DNA of 61,013 nt from Chloroflexota bacterium (GCA_025935925.1 JAICUI010000013.1:1-61013), one strand, 5' to 3'. Shown: positions 42,094 to 51,390, counted from the first letter of the stretch. Numbers and translations are program-made. Notes: generated by a model not told the origin, from the sequence alone.

Positions 42094-43134
42094 TCACGCG
42101 CCGACGCGCACCAGCGACTTGATCGCCCGGCGCTCGTCCATCGCCGCGTAGGCCTCGTCGATGTGCTCGAGGTCCGTCTCGAAGTCGAACACGCGGCCGG
42201 GATGGATCCGACCGGCGAGCACGTCGTCGACGAGCCCCGGGAGATAGTGGCGGACCGGCGCCGACCCGCCCTGGATGCCGACGTTGCGCGAGAACATCCG
42301 CTGCACCGGCAGCTCGATGCCGTGCGGGACGCCGACATAGCCGACGGTGGACCCCGGCCGCGCGACGGCGAGCGCGGTTCGCATCGCCTCGTCGGTCCCG
42401 ACGCACTCGATCGCCGCGTCCACGCCCACGCCGTCGGTTCGCGCGAGCACCGCCTCGATCGCCGCGTCGCCGCGCTCGTCGAGGATGTCCGTGGCGCCGA
42501 AGGCCTGCGCGAGCTGCCGCCGGCTGGGCGTCCGGGAGAGCGCGATGATCCGGCTCGCGCCGAGCCGCCGGGCGGCGATGACCGCGCACAGCCCGACCGC
42601 ACCGTCGCCGACGACGGCAACCGTGTCGCCGGGCTCGACCCGCGCGCTGCACGCCGCGTGGAACCCGGTCCCCATCACGTCGGACAGGGCGAGCAGCGAG
42701 CGGCGCGTCGCCCCGTCCACGCCGCCGGCGCCGGGCACGGCGACCAGCGTCCCGTCGGCGAACGGCACCCGGACTCGCTCGCCCTGACCGCCATCCTGGC
42801 CGTTGTTCCCGAAGAACCCGCCCTGGACGCACGCCGTCTGGACGCCCGCGAGGCAGTTGGCACAGGTCCCGTCGCTGAAGGCGAACGGCGCGATGACCGC
42901 GTCGCCTTCGCGGACCGCCGTGACGCCCTCGCCGACGGCCTCCACCGTCCCGACGAACTCGTGCCCAATGCCGCCGACGACGTGCGGCGAGACGCCCCGG
43001 TAGTACCACAGGTCCGAGCCGCAGACGCATGCGAGGTCGACGCGGACGATGGCATCGGTCGTCTCCTGGATCTCGGGATCCGGTCGGTCGCCGGCGACGA
43101 CGTCGCGCGGACCGCGGAAGATCGCGGCGCGCAT
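42094..43134 (-). CDS. Zinc-dependent alcohol dehydrogenase (MDR family)
   Basis: The product has 346 residues. The catalytic zinc site includes CVCGSDLWYYRG and GHEFVGTVEAVGEG (His-Glu). The structural zinc loop is partly kept (GTCANCLAGVQTACVQGGFF). The Rossmann motif VAVVGDGAVGLCAVIAARRL starts near residue 170. The family oxidises alcohols or reduces aldehydes with NAD(P). The GGFFGNNGQDGGQGE segment is found in a subfamily of uncharacterised MDR enzymes. Followed by a cupin gene. Confidence 0.92.
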   Translation of the reverse strand: MRAAIFRGPRDVVAGDRPDPEIQETTDAIVRVDLACVCGSDLWYYRGVSPHVVGGIGHEFVGTVEAVGEGVTAVREGDAVIAPFAFSDGTCANCLAGVQTACVQGGFFGNNGQDGGQGERVRVPFADGTLVAVPGAGGVDGATRRSLLALSDVMGTGFHAACSARVEPGDTVAVVGDGAVGLCAVIAARRLGASRIIALSRTPSRRQLAQAFGATDILDERGDAAIEAVLARTDGVGVDAAIECVGTDEAMRTALAVARPGSTVGYVGVPHGIELPVQRMFSRNVGIQGGSAPVRHYLPGLVDDVLAGRIHPGRVFDFETDLEHIDEAYAAMDERRAIKSLVRVGA

Positions 43135-43269
43135 CTCAGCCGGCCGGGTGCGGCGCAGGTCCGCGTGATCGCCGATGCGTCATCCGGACCATCCAAGCGC
43201 GGCCGGCGGCGCAGGAGCGAGCCATCGCGGGCCCCGGCCTTGCGGCTGCCTGCCAGGCGAGGCCGCGGC

Positions 43270-43791
43270 TCAGGCAGGCGAGAGGAACGCCCGCCAGCAG
43301 ACCCACAGCGCGCCGGCCACGACGACGGCCAGCGCGATCCCGGCCGCGATCGCACGCCCTCGGCGGGCCGCGAACGCCGTCGCGCCCGCGAGCCCCAGCG
43401 CCGCCATCGCGACGAGCGCGACGAGGACCAGGTTCAGGATCGTCGAGATCGTGCCGTCCGCGAGCACGACGAGGGCGGTGACCGCCGTTGCCGCGCTGCC
43501 GGCGATCCCGGCGGCCAGCCGCGCGTTCCGTGACAGCGCCGGGGTCGCGCCCTCCTTGTTCGCGCCGGCCATGGCGTACACCCCGACAGCCGACGGGATC
43601 CCGAGCACCGCCGCCATGCCGAACGCGACCACCGCGAACACCCGGCCGAAGATGGCCCGCAGCCACCCGTTGACCTCGGGCGTGTCCGAGCGCAGCAGCG
43701 CGAACACCCCGAGACCGAGCAACGCGACGCCGGCCACGAAGAGCATCACCAGCACGACGCGGGCGGCATTGACGAGGACGCGCTGGGACAT
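43270..43791 (-). CDS. Hypothetical membrane protein
   Basis: The product has 173 residues and four or five hydrophobic segments (VVLVMLFVAGVALLGLGVFA, AVVAFGMAAVLGIPSAVGVY, LNLVLVALVAMAALGLAGAT, AIAAGIALAVVVAGALWVCW) with short loops. I recognise no family. It stands alone between the alcohol dehydrogenase gene and the divergent P-type ATPase gene. Confidence 0.6.
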   Translation of the reverse strand: MSQRVLVNAARVVLVMLFVAGVALLGLGVFALLRSDTPEVNGWLRAIFGRVFAVVAFGMAAVLGIPSAVGVYAMAGANKEGATPALSRNARLAAGIAGSAATAVTALVVLADGTISTILNLVLVALVAMAALGLAGATAFAARRGRAIAAGIALAVVVAGALWVCWRAFLSPA

Positions 43792-43981
43792 CGACGGCTC
43801 CAGTGACGGACGGCGGCGACGCGAGCGTCCGGTCGGCCGGGCCGGCTGTCAACTCACCCGATCGGCGGACCTGGCCGTGGGACCTCCGCGACGACCCGGC
43901 CCGAGCACCGGGCCAGATCGACCCGGAGGACCAAGCCGGACCGCCCTGTCCGCGCGTGCGGAGCCGTGATGCAATGGGACG

Positions 43982-46498
43982 GTGACCAGCGATCCGCACG
44001 CCCTGGACGGCGCCGCGGTGGCCGCCGGGCTCGGCGTCGACCCCGCGCGCGGGCTCGACGCCGGCGAGGTGGCGCGACGCGCACAGGCCTCGGGCCCCAA
44101 TGCCCTCGAGGCGGCGGAGCGGGAACCCGTCTGGCGCATGTTCCTCGAGGCGGTCACGGAGCCGTTCGTGATCCTCCTCCTCGTCGCGGGGCTGCTCGCG
44201 ATCGTCCTGGGCGAGGTGCGCGACGGCCTCCTCGTCCTCGTGGGTCTCGTGCCGATCGTCGGCGCCGACGTCGTGACCGAGTACCGCGGCGAACGCGCCC
44301 TGGAGGCGCTGCGCGAGGCCTCGGCACCGACCGCTCGCGTGCGGCGCGGCGGCACGCTCGGATTCGTGGCGGCCGCCTCGCTCGTGCCCGGCGACGTCGT
44401 GCTCCTCCAGGGCGGCGATGTCGTCCCCGCGGACCTGCGTGTGACGCGCGCCGACCGGCTCCAGCTCGACCGCAGCGCGCTGACCGGCGAGTCGATCCCG
44501 GAGCCCGCCCGCGCGGAGCCCGATGCACCGGAGACGCCGCTCGCGAGCCGGCGGTCGATGGCGTACTCGGGCACGTCGGTCGTCGGCGGCCGCGGCGAAG
44601 GCATCGTGACGGCGATCGGCGCCGCGACGGAGGTGGGCAGCATCGCCGGTGGCCTCGCATCGAAGGAGCGGCGACGCAGCCCGCTCCAGCGAGAGCTCGA
44701 CCGCCTCGTCCGCATCCTCCTGGTCGTCGCGATCTTCCTCATCGCATTCACGACCGGGATGGGGTTCCTCCGCGGTCACCCGGCCGGCGAGAACCTGCTG
44801 GCCGGCATCTCGGCCGCGATCGCGGCGATCCCCGAGGAGCCGCCGATCCTGCTCGCCGTCATCCTCGGGCTCGGCGCGTACCGGCTCCTGAAGCGCGGCG
44901 TGCTCGTGCGGCGCTTGAACGCCGAGGAGACGCTGGGCGCCGTGGACCTGATCGTGACCGACAAGACCGGGACGATCACGCAGAACCGGCTGGCCGTCGC
45001 GTCGGTCCGGACGCCGTCCGGCGACGTGCGCGACCGGGGCGAGCGGCTCGAGCTGCTGACCGAGGCGCTCCGCGCCGAGGAGGACGCGTGGCCCGGCGAC
45101 GACGTCACCCCGGGGTCGTTCACGCGGTCGCTGCGCGCCGCGATCGAGGAGCTCGGCGGCACGACGTCGCTCGACGCGGCGGCGCTGGACCGGGCGGAGC
45201 CCGCGGACGAGCGCGACCCGGTGAGCCGGACGTGGGCGCGACGAGCGCACGGGTCCGTCGAGGCGCTGGCCCTGGGCGCGCCCGAGGTCGTCCTCGCGGA
45301 GGCCGGCGATGCGGCGGCCCGATGGACTGCGCTTGCCGAGGCCGCCGCGGGATCCGGGGAGCGGCTCGTCGCGCTCGCGCGCCGCGTCGACGATCGTCCC
45401 TGCGAGCTCCGGGCGCTGATCGGCTTCGCGGATCCCATCCGCGACGGCATCGCCGGCGCGGTCGGCACCGCCCGCGCCGCGGGCATCCAGGTCGTCGTCG
45501 TGACCGGCGACCACCCCCTGACCGCCGGGGCCATCGCCCGCGAGGCCGGCCTGGACGCCACCCACGTCGTGACCGGCGAGGAGCTCGCGACGTGGGACGA
45601 CGCCCGGCTCGCGGCGGAGCTCCCGCGCCTCCACGTGGTGGCTCGGTCCACGCCCGACCAGAAGCGGCGGATCGTGGCGGCCGCCCGGACCGACCATCGG
45701 ATCGTGGCGGTGACGGGCGACGGCGTGAACGATGCGCCGGCGCTGCACGGAGCGGACGTCGCCGTGGCGATGGGCTCGGGCACCGCCGTCGCGCGCGAGG
45801 CGTCCGACCTGACGCTCGGCGACGACTCGTTCGCGACGCTCATGTTCGGGCTCGCCGAGGGCCGCCGGATCGTCGACAACGTCCAGAAGGGGCTCGTCTT
45901 CCTCCTGTCGACCCACGTCGCGTTCCTCGGCTTCATCCTCGTGTCGACGATCTTCGTCGCGGAGCGCCAGGTCCTGATCCCGCTCCAGATCCTGTGGATG
46001 GAGTTCTTCATCGACCTCGCGACGTCGATCGCGTTCGAGCGCGAGCCGGCGGAGCACGACCTGATGACGCGACCGCCGCGTCATGCGGACCGGCCGCTGC
46101 TCACCAACGGGATCCTCGCGCGGCTGACGGGCGCGGGCGCGTTCACGGCGATCGCGGCACTCGTCGTCGTGCTCGGCCACCCCGGTGGCTTCGACCACGC
46201 CGCCTGGCTCGCCTACACCTGCCTCGTCGTCGGCCAGTGCGTCCGGGCGTACTGGAACCGCAGCATCCGGGAGCCGGTGCACCGGCTCGGCACCAACGGG
46301 TTCCTGCTCGGCGCATGCCTCGTCGCGGTCGTCGTGCAGGCGCTGATCCCGTCGATCCCCGGCCTCGCCGACGCGTTCCGGGCGACGCCGCTCGACGCCT
46401 CGGACTGGGTCATCGTGCTCGCCGTCGCGTTCGCGCCCGCGCTCGTCGCCGAGGTGATCCGGACCGCCGGTCGCGGCCGTACCGTGTGGGTCGCCTAG
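43982..46498 (+). CDS. Cation-transporting P-type ATPase (SERCA/PMA-like, P2 or P3)
   Basis: The product has 838 residues. An N-terminal cation-ATPase domain (about 10-70) precedes helix pair 1-2, the actuator loop LDRSALTGESIPEP, and an M4 metal segment AAIPEEPPILLAVIL. The phosphorylation motif DKTGTITQN has its Asp at 327. The hinge VAVTGDGVNDAPALHGADVA and several C-terminal helices follow. PEEPP in M4, rather than a CPx motif, rules out heavy-metal P1B pumps and suggests Ca2+, Mg2+ or H+. The nucleotide-binding domain is short. GTG start at 43982. It is followed by a strong terminator. Confidence 0.93.
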   Translation: MTSDPHALDGAAVAAGLGVDPARGLDAGEVARRAQASGPNALEAAEREPVWRMFLEAVTEPFVILLLVAGLLAIVLGEVRDGLLVLVGLVPIVGADVVTEYRGERALEALREASAPTARVRRGGTLGFVAAASLVPGDVVLLQGGDVVPADLRVTRADRLQLDRSALTGESIPEPARAEPDAPETPLASRRSMAYSGTSVVGGRGEGIVTAIGAATEVGSIAGGLASKERRRSPLQRELDRLVRILLVVAIFLIAFTTGMGFLRGHPAGENLLAGISAAIAAIPEEPPILLAVILGLGAYRLLKRGVLVRRLNAEETLGAVDLIVTDKTGTITQNRLAVASVRTPSGDVRDRGERLELLTEALRAEEDAWPGDDVTPGSFTRSLRAAIEELGGTTSLDAAALDRAEPADERDPVSRTWARRAHGSVEALALGAPEVVLAEAGDAAARWTALAEAAAGSGERLVALARRVDDRPCELRALIGFADPIRDGIAGAVGTARAAGIQVVVVTGDHPLTAGAIAREAGLDATHVVTGEELATWDDARLAAELPRLHVVARSTPDQKRRIVAAARTDHRIVAVTGDGVNDAPALHGADVAVAMGSGTAVAREASDLTLGDDSFATLMFGLAEGRRIVDNVQKGLVFLLSTHVAFLGFILVSTIFVAERQVLIPLQILWMEFFIDLATSIAFEREPAEHDLMTRPPRHADRPLLTNGILARLTGAGAFTAIAALVVVLGHPGGFDHAAWLAYTCLVVGQCVRAYWNRSIREPVHRLGTNGFLLGACLVAVVVQALIPSIPGLADAFRATPLDASDWVIVLAVAFAPALVAEVIRTAGRGRTVWVA

Positions 46499-46528
46499 CA
46501 CCGACCCGAGGGCGACGTGCTCCGGGCT

Positions 46529-46555
46529 CGGGCGGCCCGCCTGACGGGCCGCCCG
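46529..46555 (+). terminator. GC hairpin terminator after the P-type ATPase
   Basis: CGGGCGGCCCG and CGGGCCGCCCG make a perfect 11-bp stem with a 5-base loop (CCTGA), 31 bases beyond the stop codon. Confidence 0.8.
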
Positions 46556-46641
46556 CCGCGCCACCCCGTGCGTACGATGCGAGGGCCGCGCCGTCGCCGC
46601 CACGCTACCGGCATCCGAACGCAGGAGGAACCCCGGGACCC

Positions 46642-46923
46642 ATGTGCTGCATCTTCTCCGCGCTCGTGCTGCTCGGGCCGCGCGCGGGCATCATCGTGTG
46701 GTGGCTGTTCGAGCCAGGCCGCTGGGCGGTCGCGTTCGACACGTTCATCATCCCGCTGCTCGGGTTCCTGTTCTTCCCGCTGACCACGCTGATGTACGTC
46801 GCGGTGTTCCCGGGCGGCATCAACGGCTTCGACATCGTGTGGCTGGCGCTCGCGCTGATCCTCGACCTCTCGAGCACGTTCGGCGGCGCCTACGGCAACC
46901 GCAACCGGATCCGCACGACCTGA
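46642..46923 (+). CDS. Conserved small membrane protein (MCCIF...GPR type)
   Basis: The product has 93 residues: MCCIFSALVLLGPRAGIIVW, then a helix FIIPLLGFLFFPLTTLMYVA, FPGGINGFDIVWLALALIL and the tail GGAYGNRNR. I have seen this pattern as a conserved hypothetical in actinobacteria and Chloroflexota, with no known function. Two or three membrane helices are expected. AGGAGG lies about 13 bases before the ATG at 46642. Other frames over this region are Arg-rich shadows. Confidence 0.75.
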   Translation: MCCIFSALVLLGPRAGIIVWWLFEPGRWAVAFDTFIIPLLGFLFFPLTTLMYVAVFPGGINGFDIVWLALALILDLSSTFGGAYGNRNRIRTT

Positions 46924-47052
46924 CCTCGCGCTGAGCGCGGCGACGCTCGGTGGGCCGCCGCGAGTGGGACCTGCGGTCCATTGCGGGCATGACCCGCGGA
47001 CGGTCAGACTGGCGCCGCCACGTCAGGGGAGCGTGGTGCTGGAGGGCCGACG

Positions 47053-48267
47053 ATGCGCAGGACGCTGGGGGTTGCGCTGGTCCTCGCGCTGCTTGCGGCG
47101 GCCTGCGGAGCGTCCGCCGCACCAACGCCACCGCCAGCGACGCCCGCGGCCTCGGCGTGGGACCCGCGCCGCGACGCGATCGAGCAGCACGAGGGCATCT
47201 GGGCGAAGCACCAGCCCGCTGCGTACGCGTACGACCTCGCGCACGAGGGCGACGGGCGGACCTGGCGCTACCACGTGTCGGGGCTCGAGGGCGCGGCGGA
47301 GGTCGTCCACCGGTCCGGAGGCGCGTTGCCCGATGCGGCGCTCGCGGGCCTGACGATCGACGGCCTGTTCCAGCGCGCGCGTGACTCCCTCGCCAGCCCG
47401 GCGTTCCAGGTGGCGTTCGACGACGGAGCCGGCAATCCGACGACGCTGACATTCGCCTCGGCGAGCGATCCGTCGGTCGCTGGCGCCGTGGAGACCGTCG
47501 ACGACTTCCACGCGTCGACGGCGCGCGGCGAGGTGGCCCGTGCGCAGGCCGCGCTGCAGGCGCTCCTCCAGCGCTGGCGAGCCATCGACGATGCCCGCTG
47601 GTCGTACACGTGGACGCGGAGCGGGGCCGGCGCGGCGTCGGCGCCGCCGGTGACCTGGACCGTCTCGCACGCGAAGGGCAGGACGACGGCGAAGGCCGGT
47701 GCGGCGGGCGACGCCGGCTTCACGGCGGACGACGTCTCGATCGAGGGCACGGTGCTCGCGATCCAGAACGTCCTGGTGAGCGGCGGCTGGGCCGACGTGG
47801 CGGTCGAGGACGACCCGGGGCGCGACGCGCTCGTCGCGGTCGACCCCCGACCCGGTGCGACCGGCGATGCGTACTGGATTCGGATCGCGTGGGCGGACCT
47901 CGATCGAGAGGCATCCGTGTCCGAGCTCTCCGCGGCGAAGGCCCGATGGGCCACCGCGCAGCTGACCGACTACGGCTACACATGGGAGTACCGCGGGGAC
48001 GGCGGCACGCTCTCGTACCGCGTCGCCCGCAAGGGCGGCACGGACACCGTCACGCCAGCCGCGGGCACGCCCGCGGCCGCGCCGGCCTATGCCGTGCCGC
48101 GGATCGAGGACACGTTCGCCCTGATCGATGCGGTGCTCGGCGAAGGCGGCACGGTCGAGGCGACGTACGACGACCAGCTCGGCTACCCGACCCGCGTGGA
48201 CCTCCATCCGAACGGCGACGCCGGCGCGAACGGGGTCATCACGATCAAGGCGTTCAAGCGCCGCTGA
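47053..48267 (+). CDS. Lipoprotein with three tandem DUF6174-like repeats
   Basis: The product has 404 residues. The signal peptide ends in lipobox LLAAACG (Cys19). Three repeats follow, at about 40-160, 165-285 and 290-404. Each has a helix ending in a Trp-x-x-Tyr strand (KHQPAAYAYDLAHEGDG; DDARWSYTWTRSGAG; LTDYGYTWEYRGDGG), a segment introducing a helix (LTIDGLFQRA; VSIEGTVLAIQ; PRIEDTFALID), and an end strand such as TYDDQLGYPTRVDL. The third copy is the most typical. DUF6174 proteins are exported and of unknown function. It is a single gene with a GC hairpin terminator downstream. Confidence 0.75.
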   Translation: MRRTLGVALVLALLAAACGASAAPTPPPATPAASAWDPRRDAIEQHEGIWAKHQPAAYAYDLAHEGDGRTWRYHVSGLEGAAEVVHRSGGALPDAALAGLTIDGLFQRARDSLASPAFQVAFDDGAGNPTTLTFASASDPSVAGAVETVDDFHASTARGEVARAQAALQALLQRWRAIDDARWSYTWTRSGAGAASAPPVTWTVSHAKGRTTAKAGAAGDAGFTADDVSIEGTVLAIQNVLVSGGWADVAVEDDPGRDALVAVDPRPGATGDAYWIRIAWADLDREASVSELSAAKARWATAQLTDYGYTWEYRGDGGTLSYRVARKGGTDTVTPAAGTPAAAPAYAVPRIEDTFALIDAVLGEGGTVEATYDDQLGYPTRVDLHPNGDAGANGVITIKAFKRR

Positions 48268-48327
48268 TCGGTCGCGAGCGCGCGACGGTGGGGCGACTCG
48301 ACGCACCGTCAGCGTGTCGCCGAAACG

Positions 48328-48359
48328 CGACGGCCGGCCCCTCGCGGGACCGGCCGTCG
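48328..48359. terminator. Bidirectional hairpin terminator between convergent genes
   Basis: CGACGGCCGG and CCGGCCGTCG pair perfectly (10 bp) around a 12-base loop, midway between the DUF6174-type lipoprotein gene and the convergent ABC binding-protein gene. Confidence 0.75.
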
Positions 48360-48405
48360 GCTGCGTGTCGGTGGCTCGTCCCGGGCCGGGGGCCCGGGCG
48401 CTGTC

Positions 48406-49623
48406 TCAGTTGCCGCCCGCCGTGACCGTGACGGTGCCCTTCTTGAAGTCGGTCGCCTTGGTGTCGTCGGTGATGCCCGTGAGGGCGTCGGCGACGATCG
48501 ACGTGTCGTACGCGTTGGTCGACGGGTCGGCCTTGATGATCCCGCCGCTCTTCGCGATCTGGACCGTCTGGTTCCACGACACCGGGTCGAGCACGCCGAC
48601 GCCGGCCGCGGACGGCCAGACCAGCGCGTTCACCTCGTTCATCATCCACGCCTGGTGCCCGGCGCCGAGCTGGCTGCCGGCCTGGGTCGTGTAGTTGACG
48701 CAGTCCGCGGGGTTGACGCGGCAGTAGATCCAGCCCTTGAGCGAGGCGCGGACGAAGCGGACCGCGACGTCGCGGTTGGTGCCGTCCTTGAGCCACGCCT
48801 CGCGGGCGAAGATCGCGTCCTGGAGCATCGCGGACCGGTAGTCGTTCCAGCTGAAGATGTTCAGCTCCTCGGGCTTGTACAGCTCGCCCGTGGCCGGGTT
48901 GGTCGACTCGAGGACCTGCGCGTACTCGTTGTAGATCATCGCCTCGGCGGCGTCGATCTCGCGGTTGAGGAACGCGACCATGTCGAAGTTCTGGGTGACC
49001 TGCTGGTACTGGGTCTTCGGATCGCCCCCGTTCTCGAGACCCGGCGTCAGCCCGCAGTTGTTCTTCAGGCCGACCGTCACCTCGAACTCGTTGCCGAAGC
49101 CCCACGCGCCGACCTTCTTGCCGGCGAGCTTGCAGACGTCGTCGAGCCCCGTGTCCTTCCACGTCACCGAGAGCGTGCCGGAGCGCTGGAACACCTGCGC
49201 GATGTCGACGAGGTCGGAGCCGGACTCGCGCGCCTCGAGGACCTTCGGGACCCACGAGATCGTGAACTCCGGGCCGTCGGGCGCCGACCCGACCTGCTGC
49301 GGCACGACGCTCGGGCCGCCGTCGACGAACGTGACCGTCAGGTTCTCGTCCTTGTAGTAGCCCTGCTTGTCCGCGGCGAAGTAGCCGGCGAACTGGGCCT
49401 GCGGCGCCCATTGCAGCTGCAGGCGGACGGTCGCCGGCGCTGCCGCCTGGCTCGCCGGGGCCTCCGACTGCGGCGCCTCGGACGCGGCCTGCGAGGCGGG
49501 CGACTCGCTGGACGCCGTCGACGGGGCGCTGGTCGGCGCCTGGGTCGCCGTCGTGCCCGAGCACGCGACGACCAGGATCGCCGTGGCCGCGAGCCCGAGG
49601 ACGCGCGTGTGCTTGATCCCCAT
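48406..49623 (-). CDS. ABC transporter substrate-binding lipoprotein, NMT1/THI5-like
   Basis: The product has 405 residues. The signal peptide ends with lipobox ILVVACSG, followed by an Ala/Ser/Pro/Glu linker. The periplasmic-binding fold begins LQLQWAPQAQFAGYFAADKQ, the signature of THI5/NMT1-type proteins that bind pyrimidine precursors, riboflavin-like compounds or sulfonates. A C-terminal helical part follows, with several Cys (CKLAGKKVGAWG; YCRVNPADCVNY). ATG at 49623 follows AGAGGGAG. The matching permeases and ATPase are upstream (50539-53251), beyond a 0.9 kb repeat region. A nucleobase-type ligand fits the neighbouring nitrilase and aminotransferase genes. Confidence 0.9.
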   Translation of the reverse strand: MGIKHTRVLGLAATAILVVACSGTTATQAPTSAPSTASSESPASQAASEAPQSEAPASQAAAPATVRLQLQWAPQAQFAGYFAADKQGYYKDENLTVTFVDGGPSVVPQQVGSAPDGPEFTISWVPKVLEARESGSDLVDIAQVFQRSGTLSVTWKDTGLDDVCKLAGKKVGAWGFGNEFEVTVGLKNNCGLTPGLENGGDPKTQYQQVTQNFDMVAFLNREIDAAEAMIYNEYAQVLESTNPATGELYKPEELNIFSWNDYRSAMLQDAIFAREAWLKDGTNRDVAVRFVRASLKGWIYCRVNPADCVNYTTQAGSQLGAGHQAWMMNEVNALVWPSAAGVGVLDPVSWNQTVQIAKSGGIIKADPSTNAYDTSIVADALTGITDDTKATDFKKGTVTVTAGGN

Positions 49624-49748
49624 GGGTCTCCCTCTGCTGTGACGGGGCCTGCGCGCGGGTTGGCGGCCCTTCTCTCCTCCGCCGCGGCTCGCGGCCGCGG
49701 ATCGGGGGAACGATACCGGTCCCGGCGCCGCTCGGGTAGAGGCGCGAC

Positions 49749-50395
49749 GCGGTTCGGAGACGAGACGGCCCGTGGGGCCGCCGCTCGGCGCCGCGGTTCG
49801 GAGACGGGACAACCCGTCGGGCCGCCGCTCGGCGCCGCGGTTCGGAGACGGGACGGCGAGTCGCTGGCTCGACCGCGTGGGCCCATCGCTCCGCGCCGCG
49901 GTTCGGCGACGCGACGGTGAGTCGCTGATTCGACCCGTGAGCCCATCGCTCCGCGCCGCGGTTCGGCGACGCGACCGTCAGTCGCTGATTCGACCCGTCG
50001 GGCCGCAGCTCGGTGCCGCTCGGCGCTTATCGGCGACGGTGAGTCGCGGCTGGGCGGTCTGGGGCCGGAACTCGGCGCCGGAACGGCGGCTGCGCGGCCC
50101 GCTGCGGGCGGTTTCAGCGACTGAGAGTCGCGGGGCGGCGGGCGTCGGCTGCGTCTGCACGTCGCGTCGCGGCGGGCCCAAAGATCCGGCGTGACGTCGC
50201 GTGGCAGCGCGGGGCGGCCGCGCCTCGGTGTCGCGCGGCGGCGATGCGACGGTGAGTCGCTGTTTCGACCCGCACGCCGACCGCAGGGCGGCCATTCGCG
50301 ACCGTGAGTCGCGGTTCGGCGCCGTGCAAGCCCGGATCCGGCGCTCGACCACCACGGCGCGGCCGTTGCGGCGCAATTCAGCGACTCGGGGTCGC
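49749..50395. repeat. Intergenic array of GCGAC-N5-GTCGC inverted repeats
   Basis: The 915-base gap 49624-50538 has no credible gene. It contains imperfect 44- to 61-base direct repeats marked by GCGGTTCGG (at 49749, 49793, 49837, 49898, 49958). It also has seven exact GCGAC-N5-GTCGC palindromes, starting at 49911, 49971, 50033, 50117, 50246, 50298 and 50381, with spacer bases that vary (GGTGA, CGTCA, TGAGA, CGTGA, TCGGG). It resembles a REP/BIME-like hairpin array. Function unknown. Confidence 0.75.
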
Positions 50396-50470
50396 GGGGC
50401 GGCGGGCCGAGGGTCGCGGGGCGGCGGGCCGAGGGTCGCGGGGCGGCGGGCCGAGGGTCGCGGGGCGGCG
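50389..50470. repeat. 22-bp tandem repeat, three exact copies plus a partial fourth
   Basis: GGGTCGCGGGGCGGCGGGCC followed by GA repeats exactly at 50389, 50411 and 50433, with a 16-base partial copy at 50455. The period is not a multiple of three and there are no spacers. It joins the right end of the palindrome array, just beyond the 3' end of the downstream permease gene. Confidence 0.85.
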
Positions 50471-50538
50471 CGGCGTGGCCGCGCCTCGATATCGCGGGGC
50501 GGCGGGATGAGCGCGCCGCCGCGCCGGAACCGCGCGGA

Positions 50539-51390
50539 TCAGCCCGGGTCCCGCACCGAGCTGTGCCACGGGATCACCAGCCGCTCCGCGAGCGCGAGCA
50601 GCAGGTAGAACACGATGCCGGCGCCCGCCGCGAGCGTGATGCATGCCCAGGTCACGTCGAACCGCAGCGCGCTGATGCTCGTGATCACGAGCTGCCCCAG
50701 CACGGCCGTCTGGCCGCCGAAGTACTCGGCGACGATCGCCCCGATGAGGCTCAGCGTCGAGGCGAGCTTGAGGGCCGTGAACAGGTACGGCAGCGAGTTC
50801 GGAAACCGGAGCTTGCGCAGGATCGTCGCCTCGGAGGCCGCGTACGAGCGCATCAGCTCGAGGGCCGCCGGGTCCGCGCCGGACAGGCCGCGGGTCATGT
50901 TCGCCATCACCGGGAAGAACGACAGGACCGCGGCCATCATCATCTTCGACAGCGGGTTCGTGATCCCGAACCACGCGTTGAACAGCGGCGACAGCGCGAT
51001 GATCGGGATCGCGTTCGCGGCGACCGCGATCGGCAGCAGCAGCGCCCGCGCGACGCCCCACCGCGTCGCGACCAGGGCGACCAGGATCCCGGCGCCCGTG
51101 CCGATCGCAAACCCGCCGATGGCCTCCGTCAGCGTGTTGAGCGCCGCCTTCGAGACCGGGAACCGCGTGTCGTTCCAGTAGGTGCCGAGCGCGGACGCGA
51201 TCGCCGTCGGCGCCGGCAGGATGAATGCGCGCATGTTGAGCCCGCGAACCGCGAGCTCCCAGATGACGAGCCCAGCGACGGCCACGAGCACCGCCGGGAG
51301 GTAGTCGCCGACGAGCCGCCGCGCACGCCGCGGCGACGGACGCAGGTCCGCGGACGGCCGCCCGCCCGCCACGCCGGTCGCGGCACTCAC
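50539..51390 (-). CDS. ABC permease (SsuC/TauC/ThiX type), permease B
   Basis: The product has 283 residues. Six helices begin at about residue 30 (LPAVLVAVAGLVIWELAVRG). The coupling EAA-like loop is ELMRSYAASEATILRKLRFP, followed by NSLPYLFTALKLASTLSLIG. It belongs to the BPD family used by nitrate/sulfonate/taurine and pyrimidine-precursor importers. The GTG at 51390 overlaps the ATPase stop (GTGA). With the other permease it forms a heterodimer. Confidence 0.92.
   Translation of the reverse strand: MSAATGVAGGRPSADLRPSPRRARRLVGDYLPAVLVAVAGLVIWELAVRGLNMRAFILPAPTAIASALGTYWNDTRFPVSKAALNTLTEAIGGFAIGTGAGILVALVATRWGVARALLLPIAVAANAIPIIALSPLFNAWFGITNPLSKMMMAAVLSFFPVMANMTRGLSGADPAALELMRSYAASEATILRKLRFPNSLPYLFTALKLASTLSLIGAIVAEYFGGQTAVLGQLVITSISALRFDVTWACITLAAGAGIVFYLLLALAERLVIPWHSSVRDPG

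Noticed and set aside
43982-46498. Heavy-metal (P1B) pump
   Set aside because: No CPx motif in helix 6 and no N-terminal metal-binding domain; PEEPP in M4 fits Ca2+/H+/Mg2+ pumps.
50389-50470. Short exact repeats considered as a CRISPR array
   Set aside because: The 22-bp units are directly contiguous with no spacers, and no cas genes are present.
49772-50608. Plus-strand open frames across the repeat region considered as a repetitive protein gene
   Set aside because: The repeats are not a multiple of three, the frames change between them, and the product is Arg/Gly-rich without start signals.
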